NCBI RefSeq assembly: GCF_003034845.1
Contig: NZ_PZKC01000006.1
Location: 62,001-126,000, forward strand
From: Pseudothauera lacus
GTDB lineage: Bacteria; Pseudomonadota; Gammaproteobacteria; Burkholderiales; Rhodocyclaceae
Length of the DNA stretch: 64,000 nucleotides
Reading direction: 5' to 3'
Below are positions 35,501-43,308 of this stretch, in pieces; the stretch's first letter is position 1, and each line of letters starts with the position of its first letter. Both the position numbers and the translations under genes were made by a program. The notes below the pieces were generated by a model that was not told the DNA's origin, searched no databases, and saw only the letters and a program-made list of their open reading frames with translations.

Positions 35501-38104
35501 TGCGAGCCACGAATCCTCAAAGATAACGTCGTTGCCGTCACCGCGGCCGAAGCGGTAGGTATCCGAACCCGAACCCCCACGCAGCTCGTCGTTGCCAACC
35601 CCGCCGTCAAGGGTGTCGTTGCCGGAAGCTCCGAAGAGCGTATCGTTGCCGCGCCCCCCAGCAATCAGATTGTCTCGCCCGGCGATGCCGTAGATGACGT
35701 CATCGCCATCTCCGCCGCTCAGCACCCGGTTAAAAATAGCCTCGGAGTCCCACACCGTACCGTCGGCAAACACGATCTCCTCGATCGCATGCCGTGACCC
35801 GGCCGCAAAGTGCTTCCTGACGGTAATCGTTTCGCCGGTATCAGCGATGCTCAACACCAGGTCATCGACGCTCCGCCAGTTGTTAGGATCACGCATGCGA
35901 GCCAGGCGCACGTCCGCCGGCGCCACGCCGGCCTTCAGCTCTATGCGATCCACCTCACCGGCATGCCACGAATCCTCGATGATCGTGTCGTGCCCGTCGC
36001 CCCGCCCGAAGCGGTAGGTGTCCGAGCCTGTACCCCCACGCAACTCGTCGTTGCCGGCCCCACCATCCAAGGTGTCGTTGCCTGCACCCCCAATCAGCGT
36101 GTCGTTGCCCCCGCGCCCCAGGATCAGGTCGTTGCCCCCCCGGCCATCGATAAAATCGTCAAGCTCGGTGCCGCGCAGAATGTCGTTGCCCTCGGTGGCG
36201 GAGTTACTGTCGACCCAGCCCACGAGCGGGGCCTCCAGCGCGGCGGAGACATCTTCACCCAGCGGCGCCATCATGGTCTTGAACGACAACATGTCCAGCG
36301 TTCCGGCCAGTCCGAGGCCACGCACCGACCGCACGAACTCGCCCAACTGCTCGAGTCCGTATCCGCGATCCCTTTCGATCAGCCCGGCAAGGCTCGCCGC
36401 AACTTCAGACAGATCGCCAACGATGCTCGCGGTTTCTTCATCCCAGCCATAGCGGATATCGAGGAACAGGTCCTTCAGATGGCTTTGCGCCATCAGTTGC
36501 CCAAACACCATCGCTTCGAGCTGCCCATAGGCCTGATTGAGCGTGCGCGCCGCATCCCGCCCCGGGTTGCTACCCCAGGTCCGTTGTGACCACGCCTGGC
36601 CGAGAAAGGCCTCCAACGCCTCAAGCCGCCGTGCATCCCCGATGGCATTACCCCAGCCGCGATTGGTGCGGCTGGCCGGATGCACGCCATCCACTCCTGC
36701 CCAGCGATAGATGATGTGCGGCATCAGGGCATTGCGCTCAGCGCCATCGGTCTCGGCCACAAAGCGTTCGACCAGGCCCTTGAGCACGTCGTCGCGCACC
36801 ATCGCCTGGTGCAGGTCATGCACCTTGCCGTAGCCACGCGCATCGGGCAGCAGCGCGATCTCCTCGGGCACCTCCAGCCATTCGGTGGGGATGCTGTAGG
36901 CGGCATCCTTGACGAACCACACGTCGGCGGCGGTGCGTGTTTCGCCCCCGGTGGTGACGAAGCTGCCCACCTGTTTGTGGGCATTGCCATGCGCGTCGAC
37001 GTGGTTCGAATGACTGTAGGTCACATTGATGGCCTGCACACCCGCCTCTTCCAGCGTGAGCAACTCGCCTTCACCTGTGCGCCCATCGACGTTGGCGTCC
37101 ACCCACACCCGCAATTCGGCAAAGGCCGGATCGTTGGCGTCGATTACGCCGTCGCCGTTAATATCCAATTCCCGCAATGCTTCGAAGCCATTGACCGCCT
37201 TTAGCCCGCTGGCGAGCACGGTTTCGGAGCCGAACAGCTCGCGGCCAGAGTTGATCGCGCCGTCGCCGTTGCGATCCCATACCAGCAATCCGTCACCCGC
37301 GCCCAGCCAGCCGGTACGCTCGGCGAAGCCGTCGGCGGCGTGGTCGAAGTACACGCCCGCATCGAGACCAACCGTGTTGATGCCGGTGCCATCCAGATCC
37401 AGGATGACGGGGGAGGCGAAACGGGAAGCGGTTTGGGTTTGGTCGCCGATTCTGCGGAAGATGTCGTCGAGGTTCTTGCTCAGCCTCAGCAATCTATCGA
37501 GTAGTCCCCTCTCAAAGCTATCCCAAGACGGGATCCACTGTGGAATGGGAGCCGAACCGAGCGTGTCGCTTATGCGCAATAGTCGCTCGACGGTCTCTCT
37601 TTCCTTGACCGCCCAATATCGATCCCAACGATTTCCTGTTAGCGATGAAACGTCACCTAGTCTGTCGGGCGACAAGTTGCTCGCACGGGCGGCTTCATTT
37701 GCAGGAACCATGAGCGTATCGAAAGCCTGCGCCGCATCCTTTGCGGCTATGTACGTCTCGGAGGTTGAGCCAAGTCCCGGCGGATTGCCCAGATCGCCAT
37801 TCCGGCGTAAGTCGTGAATGCCGTCGAGCATCGCCCGATCTGCCGCGATGATCGCATCCCAGAAGTTATGGATGGCTGTCAGCGTTTGATCTGAACTCTT
37901 CCAGGCTCGGATTGCAGAGTCATAGGCTAAGTCATGGTCCTTGAACTGCTGGTCTAGTTGGTCGGCAACAGGCCCACTCGGATCAACTGACTGGCTTTCA
38001 GAAGTGAACTGCCCATTCGACCAGCCACCCCCACCCCAGTACCCGTAGGTCCATGTGCGAGCCCCCTCGGGATTTCTTTGCCAAACTATTCGTGCCTCGC
38101 TCAT
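29531..38104 (-). CDS. giant RTX protein with N-terminal phospholipase A2-like domain
   Basis: A 2857-residue type I secretion substrate. Residues about 18-125 carry the landmarks of a phospholipase A2: YWGGG (Y22, G24, G26) for the calcium loop, HDLAY (H57, D58) for the catalytic dyad, and DRA at 89. Two EF-hand-like loops follow (DRNGDG near 275, DINGDG near 315). At least nine blocks of GGxGxDxLx calcium-binding nonapeptides lie between about 645 and 2205, each ending in a TYxFGxGDG-type segment. Three dystroglycan/cadherin-like domains and one VCBS-like domain (about 2285-2690) come next, then a 165-residue tail with the expected C-terminal export signal. The ATG overlaps the upstream lipoprotein stop. 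Lipid hydrolysis by the N-terminus is inferred from motifs only. Confidence 0.85.
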   Translation of the reverse strand: MSEARIVWQRNPEGARTWTYGYWGGGGWSNGQFTSESQSVDPSGPVADQLDQQFKDHDLAYDSAIRAWKSSDQTLTAIHNFWDAIIAADRAMLDGIHDLRRNGDLGNPPGLGSTSETYIAAKDAAQAFDTLMVPANEAARASNLSPDRLGDVSSLTGNRWDRYWAVKERETVERLLRISDTLGSAPIPQWIPSWDSFERGLLDRLLRLSKNLDDIFRRIGDQTQTASRFASPVILDLDGTGINTVGLDAGVYFDHAADGFAERTGWLGAGDGLLVWDRNGDGAINSGRELFGSETVLASGLKAVNGFEALRELDINGDGVIDANDPAFAELRVWVDANVDGRTGEGELLTLEEAGVQAINVTYSHSNHVDAHGNAHKQVGSFVTTGGETRTAADVWFVKDAAYSIPTEWLEVPEEIALLPDARGYGKVHDLHQAMVRDDVLKGLVERFVAETDGAERNALMPHIIYRWAGVDGVHPASRTNRGWGNAIGDARRLEALEAFLGQAWSQRTWGSNPGRDAARTLNQAYGQLEAMVFGQLMAQSHLKDLFLDIRYGWDEETASIVGDLSEVAASLAGLIERDRGYGLEQLGEFVRSVRGLGLAGTLDMLSFKTMMAPLGEDVSAALEAPLVGWVDSNSATEGNDILRGTELDDFIDGRGGNDLILGRGGNDTLIGGAGNDTLDGGAGNDELRGGTGSDTYRFGRGDGHDTIIEDSWHAGEVDRIELKAGVAPADVRLARMRDPNNWRSVDDLVLSIADTGETITVRKHFAAGSRHAIEEIVFADGTVWDSEAIFNRVLSGGDGDDVIYGIAGRDNLIAGGRGNDTLFGASGNDTLDGGVGNDELRGGSGSDTYRFGRGDGNDVIFEDSWLAADIDRIELKAGVAPTDVRLQRVRDQGNWWNVDDLVLTIVDTGETITVKKHFVGGHRYGVEEIVFSDGTVWDAEAIRSRVLIGSDGDDTLQGHVGRDNSIVGNGGNDTLLGRDGNDTLSGGAGDDLLMGGKGDDLLIAGPGSDTLRGGSGSDTYRFGLGDGFNVIEEGYDRASVDTIELADGIAPADVTVRYTRSGDMMISLHDGTKVFVRSQASYFAANDGVGVEQLRFADGTVWDRSALDMRAVVGTDGDDRIVSGYDNDILDGGAGNDTYVNLGGYDTYVFGMGDGDDSIEGGRGKVVFKPGVDQLGVSFAREDGDLVATIDASGDSVRIGNWFGTWSGGRIERFEFSNGAILSAANVTALVGVHSDSEILYGSPADDLITGSDKHSTLYGREGADTLVGGGGNNQLYGEAGDDLLLGGAGRDTLYGGDGDDTLNGGAGRDQLYGGAGSNAYIIERGSGLDSVYAANATVADDTVLFGPGIRVEDINVQMGARTWGILQPGDVGYSGLVIGLGGDDAVIIRSQSGGDLGRAAVRRFRFDDGTEFSLEEMIARADGGVMGYQVRHGGDPTLLLGSAADDQIEDYTGESVVIRAGANNDNIVVLGGDNIVSAGSGDDTVYGGFGDDLIAGESGNDVIDGGAGDDTFLFNYGDGDDVLTAGDGVDTLSFGGGITPIMLGAYLAADGRLVLVVDGGLGGSIVLEGSTLVDLSGDLERVQFIDAEGRARIFDLAAWANAQGAELRAASATAPLAFVATDFELTGTVAPAGGLEAVAYAQSGDMFGGAALAHNTPTAGDDVIYGTAGVDAIDAGAGNDIVIGLAGDDILLGGDGDDLLYGGDGDDWLEGGAGNDTLHGGHGADTLRGGPGRDELYGGWGGDTYVYHTGDEEVVIDDEHRPLRGGHGVGEGPDIISPSAAPQVSAVDWDSSGDWDYVGDWDYDDPVFDDAPNILQFGEGIRPEDLRYSERDGDLVIEFADRPGDRVILRGYAPHRATLTRSVDVFRFADGSEIAAEGIEVSGVTQSGGDEGAWLTGTMFADTLVGGDGDDHFASEGGSDLLVGGIGSDTYHIHREGGTPAAHVTIVETWREGDFNRLELTGDVDADDLQLAFDGRDLLLVLGEDGGSVRFAGFDPRVPGMQPPINEVDLSWTGEVLSFEALVARGIRYGERSEDIYAINIGDGEVNISDSASSDAGNTVRFGPGITPESLQERLSFAEDGEGGHRLLVLYGGEGDVLRLAGFNRDDVLGGGHAVEHFLFADGTVVDYATLVSWGFSVEGDEGGNTIQGSNLDDRLYGHGGDDVLIGGEGFNRFHGGRGNDTLIGGAGVDAYHFELGDGVDTIIDDPSDNFIVFGAGILLEELTLGWDGETLLIHYGPGDTIRLPDFHANMRDGMPAVMALAFDDGRFASLPAMLKSAPVVGASIAPVEAVQDAPFRVALPAGAFEDPFGGSLTLHARMADGSPLPAWLLFDSARGVFSGTPRNDDVGDLDIVVEAWDEYGFSVTQDMRVTVHNVNDAPTAGVLLSDQTGQQRAAWAWQLPDGAFHDIDPGDQLTLSATLADGTALPDWLSFDASASAFIGTPPAAGEYAIQVTATDLAGASASQTFVLHVEAAEDAHSGPVTLPDAATVQEDRTLLAWGNVLANDSHPDSATLCVTDAGVRRGEYGWLTLLPNGGYAYMLDNFSPKVQGLGVGESAEERFGYLASDGQNVTPGELVVSVHGTNDAPELARRLSNVQLARGREFSWQIPEGSFTDRDLSDVLSYSATLTNGQPLPKWLAFDAETRSFSGTAPATARGSLDIRVVASDGHGNSSVAADSFRVSFGNRTVYDMGGGNCFDALLPGNLPGNLFGAWGGSQTAKTNRNTGQDVLEQLFGGSHGNSNGAGSLLAALSQSVPAGLLDPYWQAPTPARTAAAAVQHQWRQLQEALARLDAERQASPMWQDRRHGADLGGLAGLVSGNAALNRLGADTVGLLPSGGQLKAFSGLHEGVIRLPC

Positions 38105-39330
38105 TCCTGACTCCTCTGGTCAAAAATCGTCATCATCTCGATGGGCTGGCATTGATCGTCGTCAAAACGCAGGACAACCACCCTTCGCGGCCCGGCATAC
38201 TCATCCGCCACCGTCAGCACAGCCGCGCGCCCATCCGGGGTCATGGATTGCCCTGCGATGTAACTCCAGTTGCCCCCGTCGAATGTGCAACGCTCATCAC
38301 CGAACACCACGTCGACGTCGTAGTGGTACGGAGCAGCTCTCGCCTGCTCATCCCAGTTCGCGATGAATACACGCAGACATCGGGATGACTCGTAATCGCA
38401 GGCAAGATCACGAGTTTCATCCCCCAGTTGTTCCAAGTGTCTTGTATCCGGCTCAGAACCGTCATGTGATTTTCCTTTTACAAAAAAAGAGAAATCCTTT
38501 CGAGGAGATCTGGGTGACGCTCTGTGTGCCCGGTCATTAACCCAGAAAACGCCCGCGCCACTCAGATAGTTTGGCCATCTCTGCCAGAAAGCACTCTCTT
38601 CCGCAACGAACGTTTCATCGACCACGCCATTCGCATTCACAAGCGTCCAAGTTATCCCCCAACGCTTACATGCACCGGGTTCGTCTTCCGGAGCCTTACA
38701 TGTTCGAACCAGGAACAACCCTGGCATAATCTCAAGAGGAAAGTTAAGGGCAATCGATCGGTATATGTGGTCAGGTGGCCTGTGTGGATTGGCGACATCC
38801 CATTTAAGTAGATCTCCAACACTCCGGTCGCCAATAAGGTGGGTGAGCAACAATTCGTACCCATGCAGACCGAAACGAATGCTGTTGGTGAACGGCGGGG
38901 CCGGCAGTTCGCGCGCCTCAATCCTGTCGGCGAAATTGAAATCAAACAGGAACAACCTCGGTGAAGCTGTGTCTGATCGATCCAGCGCAGCCACCATCAT
39001 CCCGTCGGCGCTGATGGTCGCTTGCAGCGAAGAGGGCTTGGTCGAGGGGTAGTCGGGCTTGCCGCACGAGGCTGTGAAGAGCGCGATCACCGCAACGGAT
39101 ACAAACAAGCCCAATATCCGCACGGAGAAGCGCCACGCCCCCAAGGCCGCCGATGCGGGCGCCACGCGCTTTGCGACCCTGCTGCAGAGCCAAGCCTCCC
39201 CTGCACCCAGCCAGACAGGCCGCCCGCTAAGCTTCAACCGAAAGGGCAAGAACTGGCCCACTGCGCCGCTGATGCCCCCACACAGTCTGAGCCAAGCCAC
39301 CCCACCTTTCCGATCAGTTGGCCTTTGCAT
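38101..39330 (-). CDS. lipoprotein coupled to the RTX gene, possible immunity protein
   Basis: A protein of up to 409 residues. A type II signal with lipobox LFTASC (Cys89) is present, but it is preceded by 70 unlikely residues. The ATG at 39330 has a strong AAGGGAG site and follows the glycosyltransferase stop directly; a GTG at 39123 would instead give a normal lipoprotein signal with no clear ribosome site. The mature part is strand-rich, with short repeated ISADGMMVAAL- and MTPDGRAAVLT-like stretches that suggest a beta-propeller. No known family was recognised. It overlaps the RTX start by ATGA. Local GC is visibly lower than around it. Confidence 0.65.
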   Translation of the reverse strand: MQRPTDRKGGVAWLRLCGGISGAVGQFLPFRLKLSGRPVWLGAGEAWLCSRVAKRVAPASAALGAWRFSVRILGLFVSVAVIALFTASCGKPDYPSTKPSSLQATISADGMMVAALDRSDTASPRLFLFDFNFADRIEARELPAPPFTNSIRFGLHGYELLLTHLIGDRSVGDLLKWDVANPHRPPDHIYRSIALNFPLEIMPGLFLVRTCKAPEDEPGACKRWGITWTLVNANGVVDETFVAEESAFWQRWPNYLSGAGVFWVNDRAHRASPRSPRKDFSFFVKGKSHDGSEPDTRHLEQLGDETRDLACDYESSRCLRVFIANWDEQARAAPYHYDVDVVFGDERCTFDGGNWSYIAGQSMTPDGRAAVLTVADEYAGPRRVVVLRFDDDQCQPIEMMTIFDQRSQE

Positions 39331-40632
39331 TCACTTTCTCCCTTGCCTCTGCGATTCCCAGCCACCGCGAAAACCTCGAGCCGCGTAGCTAACATCGAAC
39401 CTTGTTGCGCTTACCCTTGCCTGCGCTCGGATGGCTTTTTTCGTACTTTCACCTTCGAATGCCTGCAGGGCACACTGCGATATACCCTCCACATCAGTGA
39501 ATTCCACCAACACCCCGTTCTCCCCATCACTAATGACCTCTTCCACCGGCGCAGTGCGCGATCCGATGACCAGGCAGCCGGCCGACAGGGCTTCGAGCGC
39601 AGACCACGACAGCACGAAGGGGTAGGTGAGGTATATGTGGGCAGCGGAGACCTGCAGCACACGGCGGTAGTCGGCGCGTGCTAGCCGGCCCGTAAAGTGG
39701 GTACGGGCGGGATCCAGACTGACTTCGCGCAGGAGTTTTTCGCGCCAGTTGGGGGCGTCGTCCGGGCTGGGGCCGTAGCTGACTTCGTCACCGCCCACGA
39801 TGATGGCGTGGCAGTGCGGGTGCAGGCGCTGAATGCGGGCCAGGGCGCGCATGAAGATGTGGAAGCCACGATAGGGTTCGAGGTTGCGGGCAACAAAGGT
39901 GATGACCGGGTCGCCCGCGGCGAGCTCGACGCCGGAGGGCGTCCTGAAGCGGGCCTGGGGGTCGGGCGCGAAGTAGCGGGTGTCGATGCCTTCGTGCTGA
40001 ACGGTGATCTTGTGCTGGAATTCGGCCGGGTGCTGGGCGCGCTGCCATGCCGTGGGGCTGATGCCGAGGTCGCATTGGGCGAGGTTGAGCGCGTGCAGGG
40101 CGTTCCAGGTGCGCATACGGGCGTGGATGTCGGGGCCGACGGGGAATTCGGGGTCGAAGCCGACATCCGCACCGGGTTTGCCGTAGTACCACTCGCACAG
40201 GTGGATGAGGCGGGCGTCGGGGAATACGTCGCGCAGGTAGAGGGTCTCCCCCCAGCCGGGGTGAGCGAGGACGACGTCCGGCTTGTAGCCCTGGCGGGCA
40301 AGACGCCCGAGCGTGCGGGCGACCGCCTGACCGTGCAGCACCGCGCCTTCCATTTGCCGCAGATAGGGGTGCTGGGCCTTGGCCGGTGCGCGGTGCAGGC
40401 GATAGCGCTGCCACGCGACACCGGGCAAGCCGGGGGCGGTTTCGCGCCCGAGGCCCAACACCTGCAGGCCGGGCTGGGTGGCCCAGGCGCGAGCAAGCTC
40501 GCGAAACTGCCCGGGGAAGTTCTGGTGGATGATCAGCAGGCGGGTATCGGGACTGCGCGCGGCGGTCAGTTTGCCCGGCTCGCGGCACGTGGGTACGGCG
40601 AGCCCGTCGAGACTTGACGCCGGATGCCTCAT
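39331..40632 (-). CDS. GT4-type glycosyltransferase
   Basis: A 433-residue GT-B fold glycosyltransferase. The N-lobe starts TRLLIIHQNFPGQFRELA, and the C-lobe carries the GT4 donor signature EALSAGCLVIGSRTAPVEEVI with the EX7E glutamates. Donor and acceptor are unknown. Its position between the exporter and the RTX substrate suggests it glycosylates the secreted protein or a surface polymer it binds. The start overlaps the exporter stop by ATGA, and the stop directly precedes the lipoprotein start. Confidence 0.85.
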   Translation of the reverse strand: MRHPASSLDGLAVPTCREPGKLTAARSPDTRLLIIHQNFPGQFRELARAWATQPGLQVLGLGRETAPGLPGVAWQRYRLHRAPAKAQHPYLRQMEGAVLHGQAVARTLGRLARQGYKPDVVLAHPGWGETLYLRDVFPDARLIHLCEWYYGKPGADVGFDPEFPVGPDIHARMRTWNALHALNLAQCDLGISPTAWQRAQHPAEFQHKITVQHEGIDTRYFAPDPQARFRTPSGVELAAGDPVITFVARNLEPYRGFHIFMRALARIQRLHPHCHAIIVGGDEVSYGPSPDDAPNWREKLLREVSLDPARTHFTGRLARADYRRVLQVSAAHIYLTYPFVLSWSALEALSAGCLVIGSRTAPVEEVISDGENGVLVEFTDVEGISQCALQAFEGESTKKAIRAQARVSATRFDVSYAARGFRGGWESQRQGRK

Positions 40633-42812
40633 GCCCCCTCCTTGACCAGCGCCATGGTGGCGGCGTGGCGATCCATCTGCACCACCTCGTCCACTTGCAG
40701 GCCGCGAGGCACCTGGTGGGTGATGAAGATCATGGTGACCTTGCCTTTGAGGCGGTTTATGGTGTGGGCAAAGTGTTCGGCTGTGTGCTGATCGAGGTTG
40801 GAGATGGCCTCATCGAAGATCAGCACTTTGGGGCGCTTGAGCAGTGCGCGGGCAATGGCGATGCGCTGCCGCTGGCCACCGGAAAGGCCGGTGCCGCGCT
40901 CGCCGATCTCGGTCTGGTAACCCTGCGGCAGGGCTTCGATGACGTCGTGGATTTCCGCAGCCTTGCAGGCTGCGATGATGTCTTCGAAGCCTGCATGAGA
41001 CTGGGCCATGAGCAGGTTGTCGTACACCGTGCCGGAGAACAGTACGGTTTCCTGTGGCACTACGCCGAAGTAGGCGCGCAGCTCGTTGGCAGCAAGGGTG
41101 CGGATGTCGCGCCCATCGATGACGATTTGCCCTTCCTGCGGAAAGTAGAAACCCTGCAACAGCTTTGCCAGCGTGCTCTTGCCGCAACCCGAAGGGCCCA
41201 TCAGCACGGTGAGCTTGCCAGTAGGCAGGGCGAGATTGAGGCTACGGTACAGCCAGGGGTGTTGCTCGGAATAGCGGAAGCCAAGGTCGCGCACCTCAAT
41301 GCGCCCGGCGCCGCCGCGGGTGCGCTGGGGCGTAAGGGTGACCGGCTCCTGCGGCATGTCGAGGATGTCGGCGAGGCGCTTGACCGCGACGCTGGCCTGT
41401 TGAAACTCCTGCCACAGCCCGACCAGGCGCATCACCGGCTGCGACAGGCGGCTGGCAAACATCTGGAAGGCGACGAGCATGCCGACGGTGAAGCCGCTGT
41501 TCTGCATCACGTACCAGGCGCCGACGATGAGGATGGACAGCGTCATCGTTTGTTCCAGCGCGCCAGCTGTAACCTGATAGGTGTTGCCGACCTGGCGCGT
41601 GGAGAAGCTCGCCGACAGGTATTGCGCCAGATAGCCGCCGTAGCGCTTGTCGACATTGGGCTCCATCTGTAACGACTTGACGGTAGCCATGCCGGCCAGG
41701 TACTCGGTGAGGAAGGCCTGGTTGCGCGCACCTAGCAGGAACTGCTTGTCCAGGCGGGCGCGGAAGATGGGCACCATGACCATACTGGCGAGGACGATCA
41801 GCACCAGCACGGCAACCACGATAAGGGTGAGCTGCCAACTGTAGAGCAGCATCACGGCGAGGAAGATGAACAGAAAGGGAAAATCCAGCACCAGGGTGAC
41901 CGCCGCGCCCGAAACGAAATCACGCAGGCTTTCGATGCCGTTGAGGCGCGCCACCAGCGTACCGGTGGGACGCTGTTCAAAGTAGCCCACGGGCAGGCGC
42001 AGCAGGTGACGCATGACTTTTTCCCCCAGCACTGCGTCAATGCGGCAGCCGGTGTGCAGCACCAGGTACTGCCGCAGCCAGGTCATCAGGCTGGTGAAGA
42101 TCATGAATACCACCATCGCCACGCCGAGCACGGTCAGTGTGCTCTGTGCGTGATGGGCGATGACCTTGTCGATGATGACCTGCGTGAACAAGGGTGTGGC
42201 CAGGGCAACGAGCTGGATACTCAGACTGGCGAGCAGCACGTCGCGCCACAGGCTCCGGTGGCGGAGCAGTTCGGGCACGAACCAGGAGAAACCGAAGGGC
42301 TTGCGCTCGCCATGGGGTGTGGCAGCGTCGCGCTCGCCGTGTGCATCCTTCAGCGCAGGAGCGGTCTCTGTGACCAGCAAGAGCTGTGGCGCGAGCACTG
42401 CGCGGGCCTCGGCAACGGGAAATTTGCGCGGTGCCTTGTCGTCGGGTCCGACCAGGGCAAGCTGGTCATCGGCAAGACCCAGAATGAACACTGGCTGCAC
42501 GAAGCCAGGCTCCCCCGTGTCCGCGGCCGGTTCGTCGGGCTGCGCAGAGCTGTGCAGAAAGGCAATGGCGGGAAAGGCAATCTGCGTCCAGTCGGCACCG
42601 TCAGGAAGCGGTGCGAGGCCGGCATCAATGCCTAGTCCAGCCAGGGCCTCGACCAGTGCTGGCAGATCGCAGGGTGGTGACAGGTGCCTAAGCAGCAACT
42701 CCGCATCGAAAGGACGGCCGAAACGGGTCGCAAGGCTGCCAAGCAGCCACAGCAGCGCCGCGGTGGGCAGTCGCGCGCTTGAAGGGGAGAGGCGGTCGGA
42801 ACGGGTGGTCAC
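40629..42812 (-). CDS. type I secretion ABC exporter with C39-like domain
   Basis: A 727-residue inner-membrane exporter. The N-terminal 130 residues form a C39 peptidase-like domain without the catalytic Cys (as in HlyB/LapB), used for substrate docking. Six helices follow (about 155-460) and the ATPase domain has GPSGCGKST, VPQETVLFSGTV, LSGGQRQR and VLIFDEAISNLD. No ATG exists in frame upstream; I chose GTG 42812. A TTG at 42878 would add 22 residues. It should export the RTX protein with the HlyD adaptor; no TolC gene is nearby. Confidence 0.9.
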   Translation of the reverse strand: MTTRSDRLSPSSARLPTAALLWLLGSLATRFGRPFDAELLLRHLSPPCDLPALVEALAGLGIDAGLAPLPDGADWTQIAFPAIAFLHSSAQPDEPAADTGEPGFVQPVFILGLADDQLALVGPDDKAPRKFPVAEARAVLAPQLLLVTETAPALKDAHGERDAATPHGERKPFGFSWFVPELLRHRSLWRDVLLASLSIQLVALATPLFTQVIIDKVIAHHAQSTLTVLGVAMVVFMIFTSLMTWLRQYLVLHTGCRIDAVLGEKVMRHLLRLPVGYFEQRPTGTLVARLNGIESLRDFVSGAAVTLVLDFPFLFIFLAVMLLYSWQLTLIVVAVLVLIVLASMVMVPIFRARLDKQFLLGARNQAFLTEYLAGMATVKSLQMEPNVDKRYGGYLAQYLSASFSTRQVGNTYQVTAGALEQTMTLSILIVGAWYVMQNSGFTVGMLVAFQMFASRLSQPVMRLVGLWQEFQQASVAVKRLADILDMPQEPVTLTPQRTRGGAGRIEVRDLGFRYSEQHPWLYRSLNLALPTGKLTVLMGPSGCGKSTLAKLLQGFYFPQEGQIVIDGRDIRTLAANELRAYFGVVPQETVLFSGTVYDNLLMAQSHAGFEDIIAACKAAEIHDVIEALPQGYQTEIGERGTGLSGGQRQRIAIARALLKRPKVLIFDEAISNLDQHTAEHFAHTINRLKGKVTMIFITHQVPRGLQVDEVVQMDRHAATMALVKEGA

Positions 42813-42952
42813 GCGTGATCGCAAATTGCGCAAGTGTCGGACAAGTGCGAACTTAGCACCAGGGCATATTACATACAACTACAAAATTAGCACCTACGCA
42901 TTAACCAAAGAGCACAGAAACAGGTTGAGGCGCCCCGCCAGGAGCCCCCCCC

Positions 42953-43183
42953 CTAAACCCCGTTCAGGGAGTTTGGAACCCGCACCGGCCGTTCGCAACG
43001 CACATCGCGAAACGGCCCGCGCACCCGCTCCCAGCCTTCCCCTGGCGACGTCTGCGCGCAGTGCAGCGCGCCATTGAGCTTGCTGCGCCACTGATACCAG
43101 GGCGCAGGTGCAGCCACTGCCGCCGAGGTGGCGAACAGCGCGGCAAGCAGCAGGAAACGGACAAGGCGGGCAGGCATCGGCAT
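42953..43183 (-). CDS. small secreted protein of unknown function
   Basis: A 76-residue protein with a clear signal peptide (about 1-25, ending AAVAAP). The mature part of about 50 residues starts APWYQWRSKLNGALHCAQ and contains two cysteines (in HCAQTSPGEGW and DVRCERPV) that may form a disulfide. No family is recognised. It lies 140 bases upstream of the exporter on the same strand and could lead that transcript, but a separate role is as likely. Confidence 0.6.
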   Translation of the reverse strand: MPMPARLVRFLLLAALFATSAAVAAPAPWYQWRSKLNGALHCAQTSPGEGWERVRGPFRDVRCERPVRVPNSLNGV

Positions 43184-43308
43184 GGATCTACCAGTGAGCG
43201 TCCTTCAGGATAGTCCTCCGCCTCCCGCCCCTCAAGCGCGAAGCCTGTGCGCGTTTGCATTTCCACGGTAGGATGCGCCTTCCACCCTTTACAGCGGAGA
43301 CCTGCGGC

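Noticed and set aside
29531-38104. Regularly spaced repeats that look like a CRISPR or satellite array
   Set aside because: The periodicity is the 27-base codon repeat of RTX nonapeptides in an intact frame, not repeat-spacer DNA.
38101-39330. Full ATG-to-stop frame of the RTX-coupled protein taken as a cytoplasmic protein
   Set aside because: A clear lipobox (LFTASC) inside the frame makes a lipoprotein more likely. The exact start remains open between 39330 and 39123.
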